From: Megascapheus bottae | Lineage: Eukaryota; Chordata; Mammalia; Rodentia; Geomyidae | Direction: 5' to 3' | Assembly (NCBI GenBank): GCA_024803745.1 | Contig: JANJXV010000151.1 | Location: forward strand, 682,001 to 746,000 | DNA: 64,000 bases | Part shown: positions 15,201 through 30,420 of the stretch, one piece after another | Layout: each line of letters begins with the position of its first letter | Position numbering within the stretch: position 1 is the first letter of the stretch | Translations under genes and position numbers: made by a program | Notes under the pieces: model-generated | What the model saw: only the letters and a program-made list of their open reading frames with translations | Databases searched by the model: none | What the model was told of the DNA's origin: nothing

Positions 15201-15828
15201 ACCTCCATTCTATGACTTCACACACCTCCATTCTGACTTCACACACCTCCATTCTATGACTTCACACAACTCCATCTGACTTCACACACCTCCATTCCAT
15301 GACTTCACACACCTCCATTCGATGAATTCACACACCTCCATTCTTTGTCTTCATGCACCTCCATTCTATGAGTTCACACACCTCCATTCTGTGACTTCAC
15401 ACACCTTTATTGTCTGACTTCATACACCTCCATTCTTTGACTTCACACACCTACATTCCATGACTTCACACACCTCCATTCTATGAGTTCACACACCTCC
15501 ATTCTATGAGTTCACACACCTCCATTTTGACTTCACACACCTCCATTCTTTGACTTCATACACCTTCATTCTCACTTCAGAAACATCCATTCTATGACTT
15601 CACGCACCTACATTGTATGACTTCACAAACCTCCGTTCTGTGACCACACACCTCCATTCTGAGTTCCCACACCTCCATTCTGTGACTTCACTCACCTCCA
15701 TCCTGACTTCACACACCTCCATTCTGACTTCACAAACCTCAATTCTTTGACTTCACACACCTCCATTCTATGATTTCACAATCTTCCATTCTATGAATTC
15801 ACACACCTCCATTCTATGAATTCACAAG
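12226..15828 (+). repeat. Higher-order repeat B, copy 1 (3603 bp)
   Basis: The block runs from CCTCATTTCTG at 12226 to its next occurrence at 15829. TATATTCTTGGA at 12536 is of a third subtype, preceded by TTCACACACC rather than TTCACAACC, and it sits 3604 bp before the equivalent at 16140. An AAATGCATTG monomer lies at 14305. The tail carries CACAATCTTCC near 15779, a variant of the CACAGTCTTCC seen in HOR A. Only satellite monomers are present. Confidence 0.8.
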
Positions 15829-17283
15829 CCTCATTTCTGAGTTGACACACCTCCATTCTGTGATTTCACACACCTCCAATTTGACTTCACACACCCCCAT
15901 TCTATGACTTCACACACCCCCATTGTGACTTCACGCACTCCATTCTATGAGTTCACACACCTCCATTCTGACTTCACACACCTCCATTCTATGGCTTCAC
16001 ACAGCTGCATTCAGACTTCACGCACCTTCATTCTGTGACTTCACACACCTCCATTTTGACTTCACACACTTCCATTCTTTGACTTAACACACCTGCATTC
16101 TGTGACTTCACACACCACGATTGTTTGACTTCACACACCTATATTCTTGGACTTCACACACCTCCATTCCATGACTTCACACATCTCCATTTTATGAGTT
16201 CACACACCTCCAATTTGACTTCACACACCTCCATTCTATGACTTCACACACCTCCATTCTGTGACTTCACACACCTCCATTCTGAGTTCACACACCTCAA
16301 TTCCGTGACTTCACACACCTCAATTCTCACTTCACACACCTCCATTCTATGCCTTCACACAATTCCATTCTATGACTTCACACACCTCCATTCTTTGACT
16401 TTACACACCTCCATTGTGAGTTCACACACTTCCATTCTGTGAGTTCACACACCTCCATTCTGTGACTTCACACACCTCCATTCTGTGATTCATGCACCTC
16501 CATTCTATGATTTCTCACACCTCCATTCTATTAATTCACAAACCTCCTTTCTGTGACTTCACACAACTCCATTCTATGACTTCCCACACGTCCATTCTGT
16601 GACTTCACACACCTCCATTCTGAGTTCACAAACCTCCATTCTGTGACTTAACAAACCTTCATTCTGTGACTTCACACACCTCCAATCTATGAGTTCACAC
16701 ACCTCCATTCTATGACTTCACACACCTCCAGTGTTTGACTTCACATCCCTCCATTCTGTGACTTTACAAACCTCCATTCTATAGCTTCACACACCTCCAT
16801 TGTGACTTCCCACACCTCCAATCTGAGTTCACACACCTCCGTTCTGACTTCACATACTTCCATTCTATGACTTCACACACCTCCGTTCTGTGACTTCACA
16901 CACCTCAATTCTGTGACTTCACATGCCTCCATTATGACTTCACACACCTCCATTCTGTGACTTCACACACCTCCATTATGACTTCACACACATCCATTCT
17001 ATGACTTCACACACCTCCATTGTATGACTTCACACACCTCCATTCTGTGACTTCACACACCTGCATTCTGAATTCACACACCTCCATTCTGTGAATTCAC
17101 ACACCTCCAATCTGACTTCACACAGCTCCATTCTATGACTTCACACACCTCCATTCTGTGACTTCACACACCTCCATTCTATGACTTCACACACCTCCAT
17201 TGTGACTTCACACACCTCCATTCTATGATTTCACAATCTTCCATTCTATGAATTCACACACCTCCATTCTATGAATTCACAAG
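15829..17283 (+). repeat. Higher-order repeat B, copy 2 (1455 bp)
   Basis: The landmarks CCTCATTTCTG (15829 and 17284), TATATTCTTGGA (16140 and 17595) and ATCTTCCATT (15781 and 17236) all recur at exactly 1455 bp. The block is a shortened HOR B. Its monomer order continues directly into the first 6,860 bp copy, which begins inside it at about 16,701. Confidence 0.85.
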
Positions 17284-18579
17284 CCTCATTTCTGTGTTGA
17301 CACACCTCCATTCTGTGATTTCACACACCTCCAATTTGACTTCACACACCCCCATTCTATGACTTCACACACCCCCATTGTGACTTCACGCACTCCATTC
17401 TATGAGTTCACACACCTCCATTCTGACTTCACACACCTCCATTCTATGGCTTCACACAGCTGCATTCAGACTTCACGCACCTTCATTCTGTGACTTCACA
17501 CACCTCCATTTTGACTTCACACACTTCCATTCTTTGACTTAACACACCTGCATTCTGTGACTTCACACACCACGATTGTTTGACTTCACACACCTATATT
17601 CTTGGACTTCACACACCTCCATTCCATGACTTCACACATCTCCATTTTATGAGTTCACACACCTCCAATTTGACTTCACACACCTCCATTCTATGACTTC
17701 ACACACCTCCATTCTGTGACTTCACACACCTCCATTCTGAGTTCACACACCTCAATTCCGTGACTTCACACACCTCAATTCTCACTTCACACACCTCCAT
17801 TCTATGCCTTCACACAATTCCATTCTATGACTTCACACACCTCCATTCTTTGACTTTACACACCTCCATTGTGAGTTCACACACTTCCATTCTGTGAGTT
17901 CACACACCTCCATTCTGTGACTTCACACACCTCCATTCTGTGACTTCATGCACCTCCATTCTATGACTTCTCACACCTCCATTCTATTAATTCACAAACC
18001 TCCATTCTGTGACTTCACACAACTCCATTCTATGACTTCCCACACGTCCATTCTGTGACTTCACACACCTCCATTCTGAGTTCACAAACCTCCATTCTGT
18101 GACTTAACAAACCTTCATTCTGTGACTTCACACACCTCCAATCTATAAGTTCACACACCTCCATTCTATGACTTCACACACCTCCAGTGTTTGACTTCAC
18201 ATCCCTCCATTCTGTGACTTTACAAACCTCCATTCTATAGCTTCACACACCTCCATTGTGACTTCCCACACCTCCAATCTGAGTTCACACACCTCCGTTC
18301 TGACTTCACATACTTCCATTCTATGACTTCACACACCTCCGTTCTGTGACTTCACACACCTCAATTCTGTGACTTCACATGCCTCCATTATGACTTCACA
18401 CACCTCCATTCTGTGACTTCACACACCTCCATTATGACTTCACACACATCCATTCTATGACTTCACACACCTCCATTGTATGACTTCACACACCTCCATT
18501 CTGTGACTTCACACACCTGCATTCTGAATTCACACACCTCCATTCTGTGACTTCACACACCTCCAATCTGACTTCACAC

Positions 18580-20880
18580 AGCTCCATTCTATGACTTCAC
18601 ACACCTCCATTCTGTGACTTCACACACCTCCATTCTATGACTTCACACACCTCCATTGTGTCTTCACACACCTCCATTCTATGAGTTCACACACTTCCAT
18701 TCTGACTTCACACACCTCCATTCTATGACTTCACACACCTCCATTCTGACTTCACACACCTCCATTCTATGACTTCACACAACTCCATTCTGACTTCACA
18801 CACCTCCATTCTGTGACTTCACACAACTCCATTTTATGACTTCACACACCTCCATTCTGTGACTTCACACACCTCCATTCTATGACTTCACACACGTCCA
18901 TTCTGTGACTTCACACACTTACATTGTGACTTCACAGACCTCCATTCTATGAGTTCACACAAATGCATTGTGAATTCACACACCTCCATTCTATGAATTC
19001 ACACACCTCCATTCTGACTTCACACACCTGCATTCTGACTTCACACACCTCAATTCTGTGACTTCACACACCTCCATTCCATGAATTCACACACCTCCAT
19101 TCTATGAGTTCACACACCACCATTTTGACTTCACACACCTCCATTCTATGACTTCACACACCTTCATTCTTACTTCAGAAACATCCATTCTATGACTTCA
19201 CACACCTCCATTCGGTGACTTCACACACCTCCATTCTGAGTTCACACACCCCCATTCTGTGACTTCACACACCTTCAATCTGTGACTTGACACACCTCCC
19301 TTCTATTACTTCACACACCTCCATTCTATGACTTCACAAACCTCCAATATATGACTTCACACACCTCCATTCTGTGACTTCACACACCTCCATTCTATGA
19401 CTTCACACACCTCCATTCTGTGACTTCACACACCTACATTGTGACCTCACAGACCTCCATTCTATGAGTTCACACAAGTGCATTGTGAATTCACACACCT
19501 CCATTCTATGACTTCACACACCTCCATTCTGACTTCACACACCTCCATTCTGACTTCACACACCTCAATTCTGTGACTTCACACACCTCCATTCTATGAT
19601 TTCACACACCTCCATTCTATGACTTCACACACCTCCATTCTATGACTTCACACACCTCCAATTTGACTTCACACACCTCCATTCTATGACTTCACACACC
19701 TCCACTCTGTGACTTCAAAAACCTCCATTCTATGACTTCACACACCTCCATTGTGACTTCACACACCGTCATTCTATGAGTTCAAACACCACCATTCTGA
19801 GTTCACTCACCTCCATTCTATGACTTCACACAGCTCCATTCTGACTTCACACAGCTCCATTCTATCACTTCGCACACATCTATTCTGACTTCACATACCT
19901 CCATTCTGTGACTTCACACACCTCCATTCTGATTTAACACACGTCCAATCTATGACTTCACACACCTCCAGTCTTTGACTTCACACCCCTCCATTCTGTG
20001 ACTTCACACACCTCCATTCTATAACTTCACACACCTCCATTGTGACTTCCCACACCTCCAATCTGAGTTCACACACCTCCGATCTGACTTCACACACCTC
20101 CATTCTATGACTTCACACACCTCCATTCTGTGACTTCACACACCTGAATTCTGTGACTTCACACGCCTCCATTATGACTTCACACACCTAGTTTCTGTGA
20201 CTTCACACACCTCCATTCTGAGTTCACACACCTAGATTCTGTGACTTCACACACCTCCATTCTGACTTCACAGACCTCCATAAAATGACTTCACACACCT
20301 CCAATCTGTGACTTCGCACACCTCCATTCTGACTTCACACAGCTCCATTCTCTGACTTCCCACACCTCCATTCTATGATTTCACACACCTCCATTCTATG
20401 ACTTCACACAGCTCCATTCTGTGACTTCACACACCTCCATTCTGAGTTCAAACACCTCTGTTCTGTGACTTAACACACCTCCATTCTGTGACTTCACACA
20501 CCTCCATTTTGAGTTCGCACACCTCCATTCTATGACTTCACACACCTCCATTCTGACTTCACACAGCTCCATTCTATGACTTCACACACCTCCATTCTGT
20601 GCCTTCACACACCTCCATTCTATGACTTAACACACCTTCATTCTTACTTAACAAACATCCATTCTATGACTTCACACACCTCCATTCTATGACTTCACAC
20701 ACCCCCATTCTATGACTTCACACACCTCCATTCTGTGACTTCACATACCTCAATTCTGTGACTTCATACACCTCCATTATGACTTCACACACATCCATTC
20801 TATGACTTCACACAGCTCCATTCTATGACTTCACACACCTCCATTCTGTGACTTCACACACCTCCATTCTGAGTTCACAC
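18580..20880 (+). repeat. 2.3 kb sub-repeat, first copy in block 1
   Basis: The run starting CAGCTCCATTCTATG recurs about 2301 bp later, as shown by AACTCCATTCTGAC at 18781 and 21082. Diagnostic monomers include AAATGCATTG (18961), AAGTGCATTG (19476), CACCTCCCTTCTATTAC near 19300 and GATTTAACACACG (19931). It lacks a 44 bp pair with CTCCTTTCTGAGTTG that the next copy holds near 21,960. The same sub-repeat appears again at about 25,440-27,740 in the second 6,860 bp block. Confidence 0.8.
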
Positions 20881-23179
20881 AGCTCCATTCGATGACTTCA
20901 CACACCTCCATTCTGTGACTTCACACACCTCCATTCTATGACTTCACACACCTCCATTGTGACTTCACACACCTCCATTCTATGAGTTCACACACTTCCA
21001 TTCTGACTTCACACACCTCCATTCTATGACTTCACACACCTCCATTCTGACTTCACACACCTCCATTCTATGACTTCACACAACTCCATTCTGACTTCAC
21101 ACACCTCCATTCTGTGACTTCACACAACTCCATTTTATGACTTCACACACCTCCATTCTGTGACTTCACACACCTCCATTCTATGACTTCACACACGTCC
21201 ATTCTGTGACTTCACACACTTACATTGTGACTTCACAGACCTCCATTCTATGAGTTCACACAAATGCATTGTGAATTCACACACCTCCATTCTATGAATT
21301 CACACACCTCCATTCTGACTTCACACACCTGCATTCTGACTTCACACACCTCAATTCTGTGACTTCACACACCTCCATTCCATGAATTCACACACCTCCA
21401 TTCTATGAGTTCACACACCACCATTTTGACTTCACACACCTCCATTCTATGACTTCACACACCTTCATTCTTACTTCAGAAACATCCATTCTATGACTTC
21501 ACACACCTCCATTCGGTGACTTCACACACCTCCATTCTGAGTTCACACACCCCCATTCTGTGACTTCACACACCTTCAATCTGTGACTTGACACACCTCC
21601 CTTCTATTACTTCACACACCTCCATTCTATGACTTCACAAACCTCCAATATATGACTTCACACACCTCCATTCTGTGACTTCACACACCTCCATTCTATG
21701 ACTTCACAGACCTCCATTCTGTGACTTCACACACCTACATTGTGACCTCACAGACCTCCATTCTATGAGTTCACACAAGTGCATTGTGAATTCACACACC
21801 TCCATTCTATGACTTCACACACCTCCATTCTGACTTCACACACCTCCATTCTGACTTCACACACCTCAATTCTGTGACTTCACACACCTCCATTCTATGA
21901 TTTCACACACCTCCATTCTATGACTTCACACACCTCCATTCTATGACTTCACACACCTCCTTTCTGAGTTGACACACCTCCATTCTATGACTTCACACAC
22001 CTCCAATTTGACTTCACACACCTCCATTCTATGACTTCACACACCTCCACTCTGTGACTTCAAAAACCTCCATTCTATGACTTCACACACCTCCATTGTG
22101 ACTTCACACACCGTCATTCTATGACTTCAAACACCACCATTCTGAGTTCACTCACCTCCATTCTATGACTTCACACAGCTCCATTCTGACTTCACACAGC
22201 TCCATTCTATCACTTCGCACACATCTATTCTGACTTCACATACCTCCATTCTGTGACTTCACACACCTCCATTCTGATTTAACACACGTCCACTCTATGA
22301 CTTCACACACCTCCAGTCTTTGACTTCACACCCCTCCATTCTGTGACTTCACACACCTCCATTCTATAACTTCACACACCTCCATTGTGACTTCCCACAC
22401 CTCCAATCTGAGTTCACACACCTCCGATCTGACTTCACACACCTCCATTCTATGACTTCACACACCTCCATTCTGTGACTTCACACACCTGAATTCTGTG
22501 ACTTCACACGCCTCCATTATGACTTCACACACCTAGATTCTGTGACTTCACACACCTCCATTCTGAGTTCACACACCTAGATTCTGTGACTTCACACACC
22601 TCCATTCTGACTTCACAGACCTCCATAAAATGACTTCACACACCTCCAATCTGTGACTTCGCACACCTCCATTCTGACTTCACACAGCTCCATTCTCTGA
22701 CTTCCCACACCTCCATTCTATGATTTCACACACCTCCATTCTATGACTTCACACAGCTCCATTCTGTGACTTCACACACCTCCATTCTGAGTTCAAACAC
22801 CTCTGTTCTGTGACTTAACACACCTCCATTCTGTGACTTCACACACCTCCATTTTGAGTTCGCACACCTCCATTCTATGACTTCACACACCTCCATTCTG
22901 ACTTCACACAGCTCCATTCTATGACTTCACACACCTCCATTCTGTGCCTTCACACACCTCCATTCTATGACTTAACACACCTTCATTCTTACTTCACAAA
23001 CATCCATTCTATGACTTCACACACCTCCATTCTATGACTTCACACACCCCCATTCTATGACTTCACACACCTCCATTCTGTGAGTTCACATACCTCAATT
23101 CTGTGACTTCATACACCTCCATTATGACTTCACACACATCCATTCTGTGACTTCACACACCTCCATTCTGAGTTCACAC
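20881..23179 (+). repeat. 2.3 kb sub-repeat, second copy in block 1
   Basis: It follows the first copy with the same monomer order, with markers at 21262, 21777 and 22276. It has a 44 bp gain near 21,960 and a loss of about 46 bp near 23,140. It carries the single-base marker CTTACTTCACAAAC near 22,990 where the first copy has CTTACTTAACAAAC. A third, partial copy starts at about 23,180 and is cut at 23,560. The counterpart in the next block lies at about 27,741-30,039. Confidence 0.8.
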
Positions 23180-23560
23180 AGCTCCATTCGATGACTTCAC
23201 ACACCTCCATTCTGTGACTTCACACACCTCCATTCTATGACTTCACACACCTCCATTGTGACTTCACACACCTCCATTCTATGAGTTCACACACCTCCAT
23301 TCTGACTTCACACACCTCCATTCTATGACTTCACACACCTCCATTCTGACTTCACACACCTCCATTCTATGACTTCACACAACTCCATTCTGACTTCACA
23401 AACCTCCATTCTGTGACTTCACACACCTCCATTATATGGCTTCACACACCTCCATTCTGTGACTTCAAAAACCTCCATTCTATGACTTCACACACCTCCA
23501 TTCTGTGACTTCACACACCTACATTGTGACTTCACAGACCTCCATTCTATGAATTCACAC

Positions 23561-26500
23561 ACCTCCATTCTATGACTTCACACACCTCCAGTGTTTGACT
23601 TCACATCCCTCCATTCTGTGACTTTACAAACCTCCATTCTATAGCTTCACACACCTCCATTGTGACTTCCCACACCTCCAATCTGAGTTCACACACCTCC
23701 GTTCTGACTTCACATACTTCCATTCTATGACTTCACACACCTCCGTTCTGTGACTTCACACACCTCAATTCTGTGACTTCACATGCCTCCATTATGACTT
23801 CACACACCTCCATTCTGTGACTTCACACACCTCCATTATGACTTCACACACATCCATTCTATGACTTCACACACCTCCATTGTATGACTTCACACACCTC
23901 CATTCTGTGACTTCACACACCTGCATTCTGAATTCACACACCTCCATTCTGTGAATTCACACACCTCCAATCTGACTTCACACAGCTCCATTCTATGACT
24001 TCACACACCTCCATTCTGTGACTTCACACACCTCCATTCTATGACTTCACACACCTCCATTGTGACTTCACACACCTCCATTCTATGATTTCACAATCTT
24101 CCATTCTATGAATTCACACACCTCCATTCTATGAATTCACAAGCCTCATTTCTGTGTTGACACACCTCCATTCTGTGATTTCACACACCTCCAATTTGAC
24201 TTCACACACCCCCATTCTATGACTTCACACACCCCCATTGTGACTTCACGCACTCCATTCTATGAGTTCACACACCTCCATTCTGACTTCACACACCTCC
24301 ATTCTATGGCTTCACACAGCTGCATTCAGACTTCACGCACCTTCATTCTGTGACTTCACACACCTCCATTTTGACTTCACACACTTCCATTCTTTGACTT
24401 AACACACCTGCATTCTGTGACTTCACACACCACGATTGTTTGACTTCACACACCTATATTCTTGGACTTCACACACCTCCATTCCATGACTTCACACATC
24501 TCCATTTTATGAGTTCACACACCTCCAATTTGACTTCACACACCTCCATTCTATGACTTCACACACCTCCATTCTGTGACTTCACACACCTCCATTCTGA
24601 GTTCACACACCTCAATTCCGTGACTTCACACACCTCAATTCTCACTTCACACACCTCCATTCTATGCCTTCACACAATTCCATTCTATGACTTCACACAC
24701 CTCCATTCTTTGACTTTACACACCTCCATTGTGAGTTCACACACTTCCATTCTGTGAGTTCACACACCTCCATTCTGTGACTTCACACACCTCCATTCTG
24801 TGACTTCATGCACCTCCATTCTATGACTTCTCACACCTCCATTCTATTAATTCACAAACCTCCATTCTGTGACTTCACACAACTCCATTCTATGACTTCC
24901 CACACGTCCATTCTGTGACTTCACACACCTCCATTCTGAGTTCACAAACCTCCATTCTGTGACTTAACAAACCTTCATTCTGTGACTTCACACACCTCCA
25001 ATCTATAAGTTCACACACCTCCATTCTATGACTTCACACACCTCCAGTGTTTGACTTCACATCCCTCCATTCTGTGACTTTACAAACCTCCATTCTATAG
25101 CTTCACACACCTCCATTGTGACTTCCCACACCTCCAATCTGAGTTCACACACCTCCGTTCTGACTTCACATACTTCCATTCTATGACTTCACACACCTCC
25201 GTTCTGTGACTTCACACACCTCAATTCTGTGACTTCACATGCCTCCATTATGACTTCACACACCTCCATTCTGTGACTTCACACACCTCCATTATGACTT
25301 CACACACATCCATTCTATGACTTCACACACCTCCATTGTATGACTTCACACACCTCCATTCTGTGACTTCACACACCTGCATTCTGAATTCACACACCTC
25401 CATTCTGTGACTTCACACACCTCCAATCTGACTTCACACAGCTCCATTCTATGACTTCACACACCTCCATTCTGTGACTTCACACACCTCCATTCTATGA
25501 CTTCACACACCTCCATTGTGTCTTCACACACCTCCATTCTATGAGTTCACACACTTCCATTCTGACTTCACACACCTCCATTCTATGACTTCACACACCT
25601 CCATTCTGACTTCACACACCTCCATTCTATGACTTCACACAACTCCATTCTGACTTCACACACCTCCATTCTGTGACTTCACACAACTCCATTTTATGAC
25701 TTCACACACCTCCATTCTGTGACTTCACACACCTCCATTCTATGACTTCACACACGTCCATTCTGTGACTTCACACACTTACATTGTGACTTCACAGACC
25801 TCCATTCTATGAGTTCACACAAATGCATTGTGAATTCACACACCTCCATTCTATGAATTCACACACCTCCATTCTGACTTCACACACCTGCATTCTGACT
25901 TCACACACCTCAATTCTGTGACTTCACACACCTCCATTCCATGAATTCACACACCTCCATTCTATGAGTTCACACACCACCATTTTGACTTCACACACCT
26001 CCATTCTATGACTTCACACACCTTCATTCTTACTTCAGAAACATCCATTCTATGACTTCACACACCTCCATTCGGTGACTTCACACACCTCCATTCTGAG
26101 TTCACACACCCCCATTCTGTGACTTCACACACCTTCAATCTGTGACTTGACACACCTCCCTTCTATTACTTCACACACCTCCATTCTATGACTTCACAAA
26201 CCTCCAATATATGACTTCACACACCTCCATTCTGTGACTTCACACACCTCCATTCTATGACTTCACACACCTCCATTCTGTGACTTCACACACCTACATT
26301 GTGACCTCACAGACCTCCATTCTATGAGTTCACACAAGTGCATTGTGAATTCACACACCTCCATTCTATGACTTCACACACCTCCATTCTGACTTCACAC
26401 ACCTCCATTCTGACTTCACACACCTCAATTCTGTGACTTCACACACCTCCATTCTATGATTTCACACACCTCCATTCTATGACTTCACACACCTCCATTC

Positions 26501-29500
26501 TATGACTTCACACACCTCCAATTTGACTTCACACACCTCCATTCTATGACTTCACACACCTCCACTCTGTGACTTCAAAAACCTCCATTCTATGACTTCA
26601 CACACCTCCATTGTGACTTCACACACCGTCATTCTATGAGTTCAAACACCACCATTCTGAGTTCACTCACCTCCATTCTATGACTTCACACAGCTCCATT
26701 CTGACTTCACACAGCTCCATTCTATCACTTCGCACACATCTATTCTGACTTCACATACCTCCATTCTGTGACTTCACACACCTCCATTCTGATTTAACAC
26801 ACGTCCAATCTATGACTTCACACACCTCCAGTCTTTGACTTCACACCCCTCCATTCTGTGACTTCACACACCTCCATTCTATAACTTCACACACCTCCAT
26901 TGTGACTTCCCACACCTCCAATCTGAGTTCACACACCTCCGATCTGACTTCACACACCTCCATTCTATGACTTCACACACCTCCATTCTGTGACTTCACA
27001 CACCTGAATTCTGTGACTTCACACGCCTCCATTATGACTTCACACACCTAGTTTCTGTGACTTCACACACCTCCATTCTGAGTTCACACACCTAGATTCT
27101 GTGACTTCACACACCTCCATTCTGACTTCACAGACCTCCATAAAATGACTTCACACACCTCCAATCTGTGACTTCGCACACCTCCATTCTGACTTCACAC
27201 AGCTCCATTCTCTGACTTCCCACACCTCCATTCTATGATTTCACACACCTCCATTCTATGACTTCACACAGCTCCATTCTGTGACTTCACACACCTCCAT
27301 TCTGAGTTCAAACACCTCTGTTCTGTGACTTAACACACCTCCATTCTGTGACTTCACACACCTCCATTTTGAGTTCGCACACCTCCATTCTATGACTTCA
27401 CACACCTCCATTCTGACTTCACACAGCTCCATTCTATGACTTCACACACCTCCATTCTGTGCCTTCACACACCTCCATTCTATGACTTAACACACCTTCA
27501 TTCTTACTTAACAAACATCCATTCTATGACTTCACACACCTCCATTCTATGACTTCACACACCCCCATTCTATGACTTCACACACCTCCATTCTGTGACT
27601 TCACATACCTCAATTCTGTGACTTCATACACCTCCATTATGACTTCACACACATCCATTCTATGACTTCACACAGCTCCATTCTATGACTTCACACACCT
27701 CCATTCTGTGACTTCACACACCTCCATTCTGAGTTCACACAGCTCCATTCGATGACTTCACACACCTCCATTCTGTGACTTCACACACCTCCATTCTATG
27801 ACTTCACACACCTCCATTGTGACTTCACACACCTCCATTCTATGAGTTCACACACTTCCATTCTGACTTCACACACCTCCATTCTATGACTTCACACACC
27901 TCCATTCTGACTTCACACACCTCCATTCTATGACTTCACACAACTCCATTCTGACTTCACACACCTCCATTCTGTGACTTCACACAACTCCATTTTATGA
28001 CTTCACACACCTCCATTCTGTGACTTCACACACCTCCATTCTATGACTTCACACACGTCCATTCTGTGACTTCACACACTTACATTGTGACTTCACAGAC
28101 CTCCATTCTATGAGTTCACACAAATGCATTGTGAATTCACACACCTCCATTCTATGAATTCACACACCTCCATTCTGACTTCACACACCTGCATTCTGAC
28201 TTCACACACCTCAATTCTGTGACTTCACACACCTCCATTCCATGAATTCACACACCTCCATTCTATGAGTTCACACACCACCATTTTGACTTCACACACC
28301 TCCATTCTATGACTTCACACACCTTCATTCTTACTTCAGAAACATCCATTCTATGACTTCACACACCTCCATTCGGTGACTTCACACACCTCCATTCTGA
28401 GTTCACACACCCCCATTCTGTGACTTCACACACCTTCAATCTGTGACTTGACACACCTCCCTTCTATTACTTCACACACCTCCATTCTATGACTTCACAA
28501 ACCTCCAATATATGACTTCACACACCTCCATTCTGTGACTTCACACACCTCCATTCTATGACTTCACAGACCTCCATTCTGTGACTTCACACACCTACAT
28601 TGTGACCTCACAGACCTCCATTCTATGAGTTCACACAAGTGCATTGTGAATTCACACACCTCCATTCTATGACTTCACACACCTCCATTCTGACTTCACA
28701 CACCTCCATTCTGACTTCACACACCTCAATTCTGTGACTTCACACACCTCCATTCTATGATTTCACACACCTCCATTCTATGACTTCACACACCTCCATT
28801 CTATGACTTCACACACCTCCTTTCTGAGTTGACACACCTCCATTCTATGACTTCACACACCTCCAATTTGACTTCACACACCTCCATTCTATGACTTCAC
28901 ACACCTCCACTCTGTGACTTCAAAAACCTCCATTCTATGACTTCACACACCTCCATTGTGACTTCACACACCGTCATTCTATGACTTCAAACACCACCAT
29001 TCTGAGTTCACTCACCTCCATTCTATGACTTCACACAGCTCCATTCTGACTTCACACAGCTCCATTCTATCACTTCGCACACATCTATTCTGACTTCACA
29101 TACCTCCATTCTGTGACTTCACACACCTCCATTCTGATTTAACACACGTCCACTCTATGACTTCACACACCTCCAGTCTTTGACTTCACACCCCTCCATT
29201 CTGTGACTTCACACACCTCCATTCTATAACTTCACACACCTCCATTGTGACTTCCCACACCTCCAATCTGAGTTCACACACCTCCGATCTGACTTCACAC
29301 ACCTCCATTCTATGACTTCACACACCTCCATTCTGTGACTTCACACACCTGAATTCTGTGACTTCACACGCCTCCATTATGACTTCACACACCTAGATTC
29401 TGTGACTTCACACACCTCCATTCTGAGTTCACACACCTAGATTCTGTGACTTCACACACCTCCATTCTGACTTCACAGACCTCCATAAAATGACTTCACA

Positions 29501-30420
29501 CACCTCCAATCTGTGACTTCGCACACCTCCATTCTGACTTCACACAGCTCCATTCTCTGACTTCCCACACCTCCATTCTATGATTTCACACACCTCCATT
29601 CTATGACTTCACACAGCTCCATTCTGTGACTTCACACACCTCCATTCTGAGTTCAAACACCTCTGTTCTGTGACTTAACACACCTCCATTCTGTGACTTC
29701 ACACACCTCCATTTTGAGTTCGCACACCTCCATTCTATGACTTCACACACCTCCATTCTGACTTCACACAGCTCCATTCTATGACTTCACACACCTCCAT
29801 TCTGTGCCTTCACACACCTCCATTCTATGACTTAACACACCTTCATTCTTACTTCACAAACATCCATTCTATGACTTCACACACCTCCATTCTATGACTT
29901 CACACACCCCCATTCTATGACTTCACACACCTCCATTCTGTGAGTTCACATACCTCAATTCTGTGACTTCATACACCTCCATTATGACTTCACACACATC
30001 CATTCTGTGACTTCACACACCTCCATTCTGAGTTCACACAGCTCCATTCGATGACTTCACACACCTCCATTCTGTGACTTCACACACCTCCATTCTATGA
30101 CTTCACACACCTCCATTGTGACTTCACACACCTCCATTCTATGAGTTCACACACCTCCATTCTGACTTCACACACCTCCATTCTATGACTTCACACACCT
30201 CCATTCTGACTTCACACACCTCCATTCTATGACTTCACACAACTCCATTCTGACTTCACAAACCTCCATTCTGTGACTTCACACACCTCCATTATATGGC
30301 TTCACACACCTCCATTCTGTGACTTCAAAAACCTCCATTCTATGACTTCACACACCTCCATTCTGTGACTTCACACACCTACATTGTGACTTCACAGACC
30401 TCCATTCTATGAATTCACAC
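23561..30420 (+). repeat. 6,860 bp tandem block, copy 2
   Basis: This is the head-to-tail duplicate of 16,701-23,560, in register throughout and matching at every position I compared, including private variants such as CACACACCTAGTTTC (20181/27041) and ACTTCACAGA (21701/28561). Its right edge is not a break: after 30,420 the sequence continues with AAATGCATTG, the expected next monomer of the sub-repeat. The novel junction is therefore the internal one at 23,560/23,561, which joins that continuation point to the block start. Confidence 0.9.

Larger units (their letters stand above)
16701..23560 (+). repeat. 6,860 bp tandem block, copy 1
   Basis: Many markers here recur exactly 6860 bp downstream: TATATTCTTGGA 17595/24455, CCTCATTTCTG 17284/24144, AAATGCATTG 18961/25821 and GATTTAACACACG 19931/26791. 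I saw no base difference or indel at the places compared. The left edge is set at 16,700, where GAGTTCACAC (16691) differs from GAATTCACAC (23551). The right edge is at 23,560, where the sequence returns to the start of the block. Inside are two 2.3 kb sub-repeats and a short third. Confidence 0.9.
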
